From contig JAMCZZ010000007.1 in assembly GCA_023484645.1 (NCBI GenBank), positions 1 through 37,622 on the forward strand: a stretch of DNA of 37,622 nt, given 5' to 3'. Positions 36,987-37,622 of this stretch are shown here, one piece after another. Under the pieces are notes generated by a model. That model was not told the origin of the DNA. It made no database searches and saw only the letters and a list, made by a program, of their open reading frames with translations. Origin of the DNA: Patescibacteria group bacterium (GTDB lineage Bacteria; Patescibacteria; UBA1384; XYA2-FULL-43-10; 1-14-0-10-43-13). Every line of letters starts with the position of its first letter. Position 1 is the stretch's first letter. A program made the translations under genes and the position numbers.

Positions 36987-37622
36987 ATGAAATTATTCAA
37001 CACATTGAGTAGAAAAAAAGAGAACTTTAGGCCGATCGCCGATAAGAAAGTCGGCCTATATACCTGTGGCCCGACTGTTTATGATTCGGCTCATATTGGC
37101 AATTTAAGAACTTATATCTTTGAAGATTTATTGAAGCGAGCTTTAATTTTGGATGGATTTTCTATAAAGCACGTCATGAACATTACAGATATTGATGATA
37201 AGACTATTAAAAAAAGCAGTGCTAAGAAAGAAGATTTTGAGAGAATTATTAAAAAGTATGAAAAATTATTCTTCGAAGATTTGAATAGTCTAAATATTAT
37301 TAAGCCAGATGTTGTGACTAGGGCAACTGAATATGTTGATAAAATGGTGGGTTTTATACAAGGGCTGCTGGATAAGGGTTGCGCCTATAAAGCGTCTGAC
37401 GGTTCTGTCTATTTCTCGATCGATAAGTTCGCTGATTATGGGAAATTATCAAAGCTAGACAAAACTGGCATAAAAGCCGGCGCTAGAGTGAAGCAAGATG
37501 AATATGGAAAAGAGAATCCGGCAGATTTTGCACTCTGGAAAGCTTGGGATGAAAATGATGGAGAGATATATTGGGAGACTTCCTTAGGAAAAGGCCGGCC
37601 TGGTTGGCACATTGAATGTTCT
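36987..37622 (+). CDS. cysS: Cysteinyl-tRNA synthetase, 5' part (cut by window end)
   Basis: The first 212 residues of CysS. CGPTVYDSAHIGNLRT (from residue 27) carries the zinc cysteine C27 and the HIGH-like HIGN motif. MNITDIDDKTI follows, then GWHIECS, whose Cys is another zinc ligand, at the window edge. The KMSKS part and the anticodon-binding region lie beyond the window. AGCAAGG lies 6 nt before the ATG. No frameshift is seen. Confidence 0.96.
   Translation, partial: MKLFNTLSRKKENFRPIADKKVGLYTCGPTVYDSAHIGNLRTYIFEDLLKRALILDGFSIKHVMNITDIDDKTIKKSSAKKEDFERIIKKYEKLFFEDLNSLNIIKPDVVTRATEYVDKMVGFIQGLLDKGCAYKASDGSVYFSIDKFADYGKLSKLDKTGIKAGARVKQDEYGKENPADFALWKAWDENDGEIYWETSLGKGRPGWHIECS

Noticed and set aside
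1..37622. UGA recoded as glycine, as in some related lineages
   Set aside because: TGA closes many genes at the expected family length (rplK, ileS, several prepilins) and no gene needs an internal TGA read-through.
1..37622. tRNA, rRNA or CRISPR arrays
   Set aside because: No cloverleaf, TTCGA-type arm with matching acceptor stem, rRNA segment or regularly spaced direct repeat was found in the gaps; all repeats are dispersed palindromes.

Overview
The window looks like a piece of a small, AT-rich genome from the Candidate Phyla Radiation (Patescibacteria). The reasons are: a Gram-positive-style type IV pilus locus with no secretin gene, many near-identical class III prepilins, a heavily shortened Mfd, a bacterial-type core gene set with short spacers, and intergenic gaps filled with dispersed palindromic repeats. 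TGA is used as a stop (rplK, ileS, several prepilins), which argues against the UGA-glycine lineages. No rRNA gene lies in the window, so the phylum cannot be fixed. Every supported gene is on the + strand.

Layout. 1-130: the 3' end of an insertion sequence. 133-1000: a promoter and two small overlapping coiled-coil genes. 1128-5420: two large secreted surface proteins, one glycine-rich and one with two LamG domains. 5545-12821: the pilus machine, in the order pilN, pilO, a small PilP-position protein, a stand-alone MshEN-domain protein, pilB, pilT, pilC. 13017-20710: eight prepilins plus one degenerate pilin-like gene, interrupted by a four-helix-bundle gene, the prepilin peptidase pilD and trpS. 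20756-27223: rnhA, a DUF167 gene, ileS, rodA, a PIG-L deacetylase and a DedA protein. 27353-28991: rplU-secE-nusG-rplK. 29210-36720: compact mfd, a PsbP-like lipid-anchored or membrane-anchored protein, dprA, topA, recR and a small zinc-ribbon protein. 36987-end: the 5' part of cysS.

How it fits together. PilB and PilT would extend and retract pili built on PilC, with PilN/PilO as the membrane alignment proteins and PilD processing the prepilins. The LamG protein upstream is a plausible pilus-linked or surface adhesin. With dprA and recR nearby, the pilus may serve DNA uptake as well as attachment to a host cell; this is inference.

The least ordinary things are: a three-unit MshEN protein separated from a PilB that lacks that domain; a prepilin gene fused to a duplicated 5' end of rnhA, with no start codon of its own; GC-rich palindromic mini-elements inside trpS and ileS coding sequence and in a pilin leader, with one also nested inside another repeat; an elaborate structured leader before the first prepilin; a hairpin after rplK that presents a Shine-Dalgarno sequence in its loop; and an Mfd lacking both its N-terminal UvrB-like part and its C-terminal regulatory domain.
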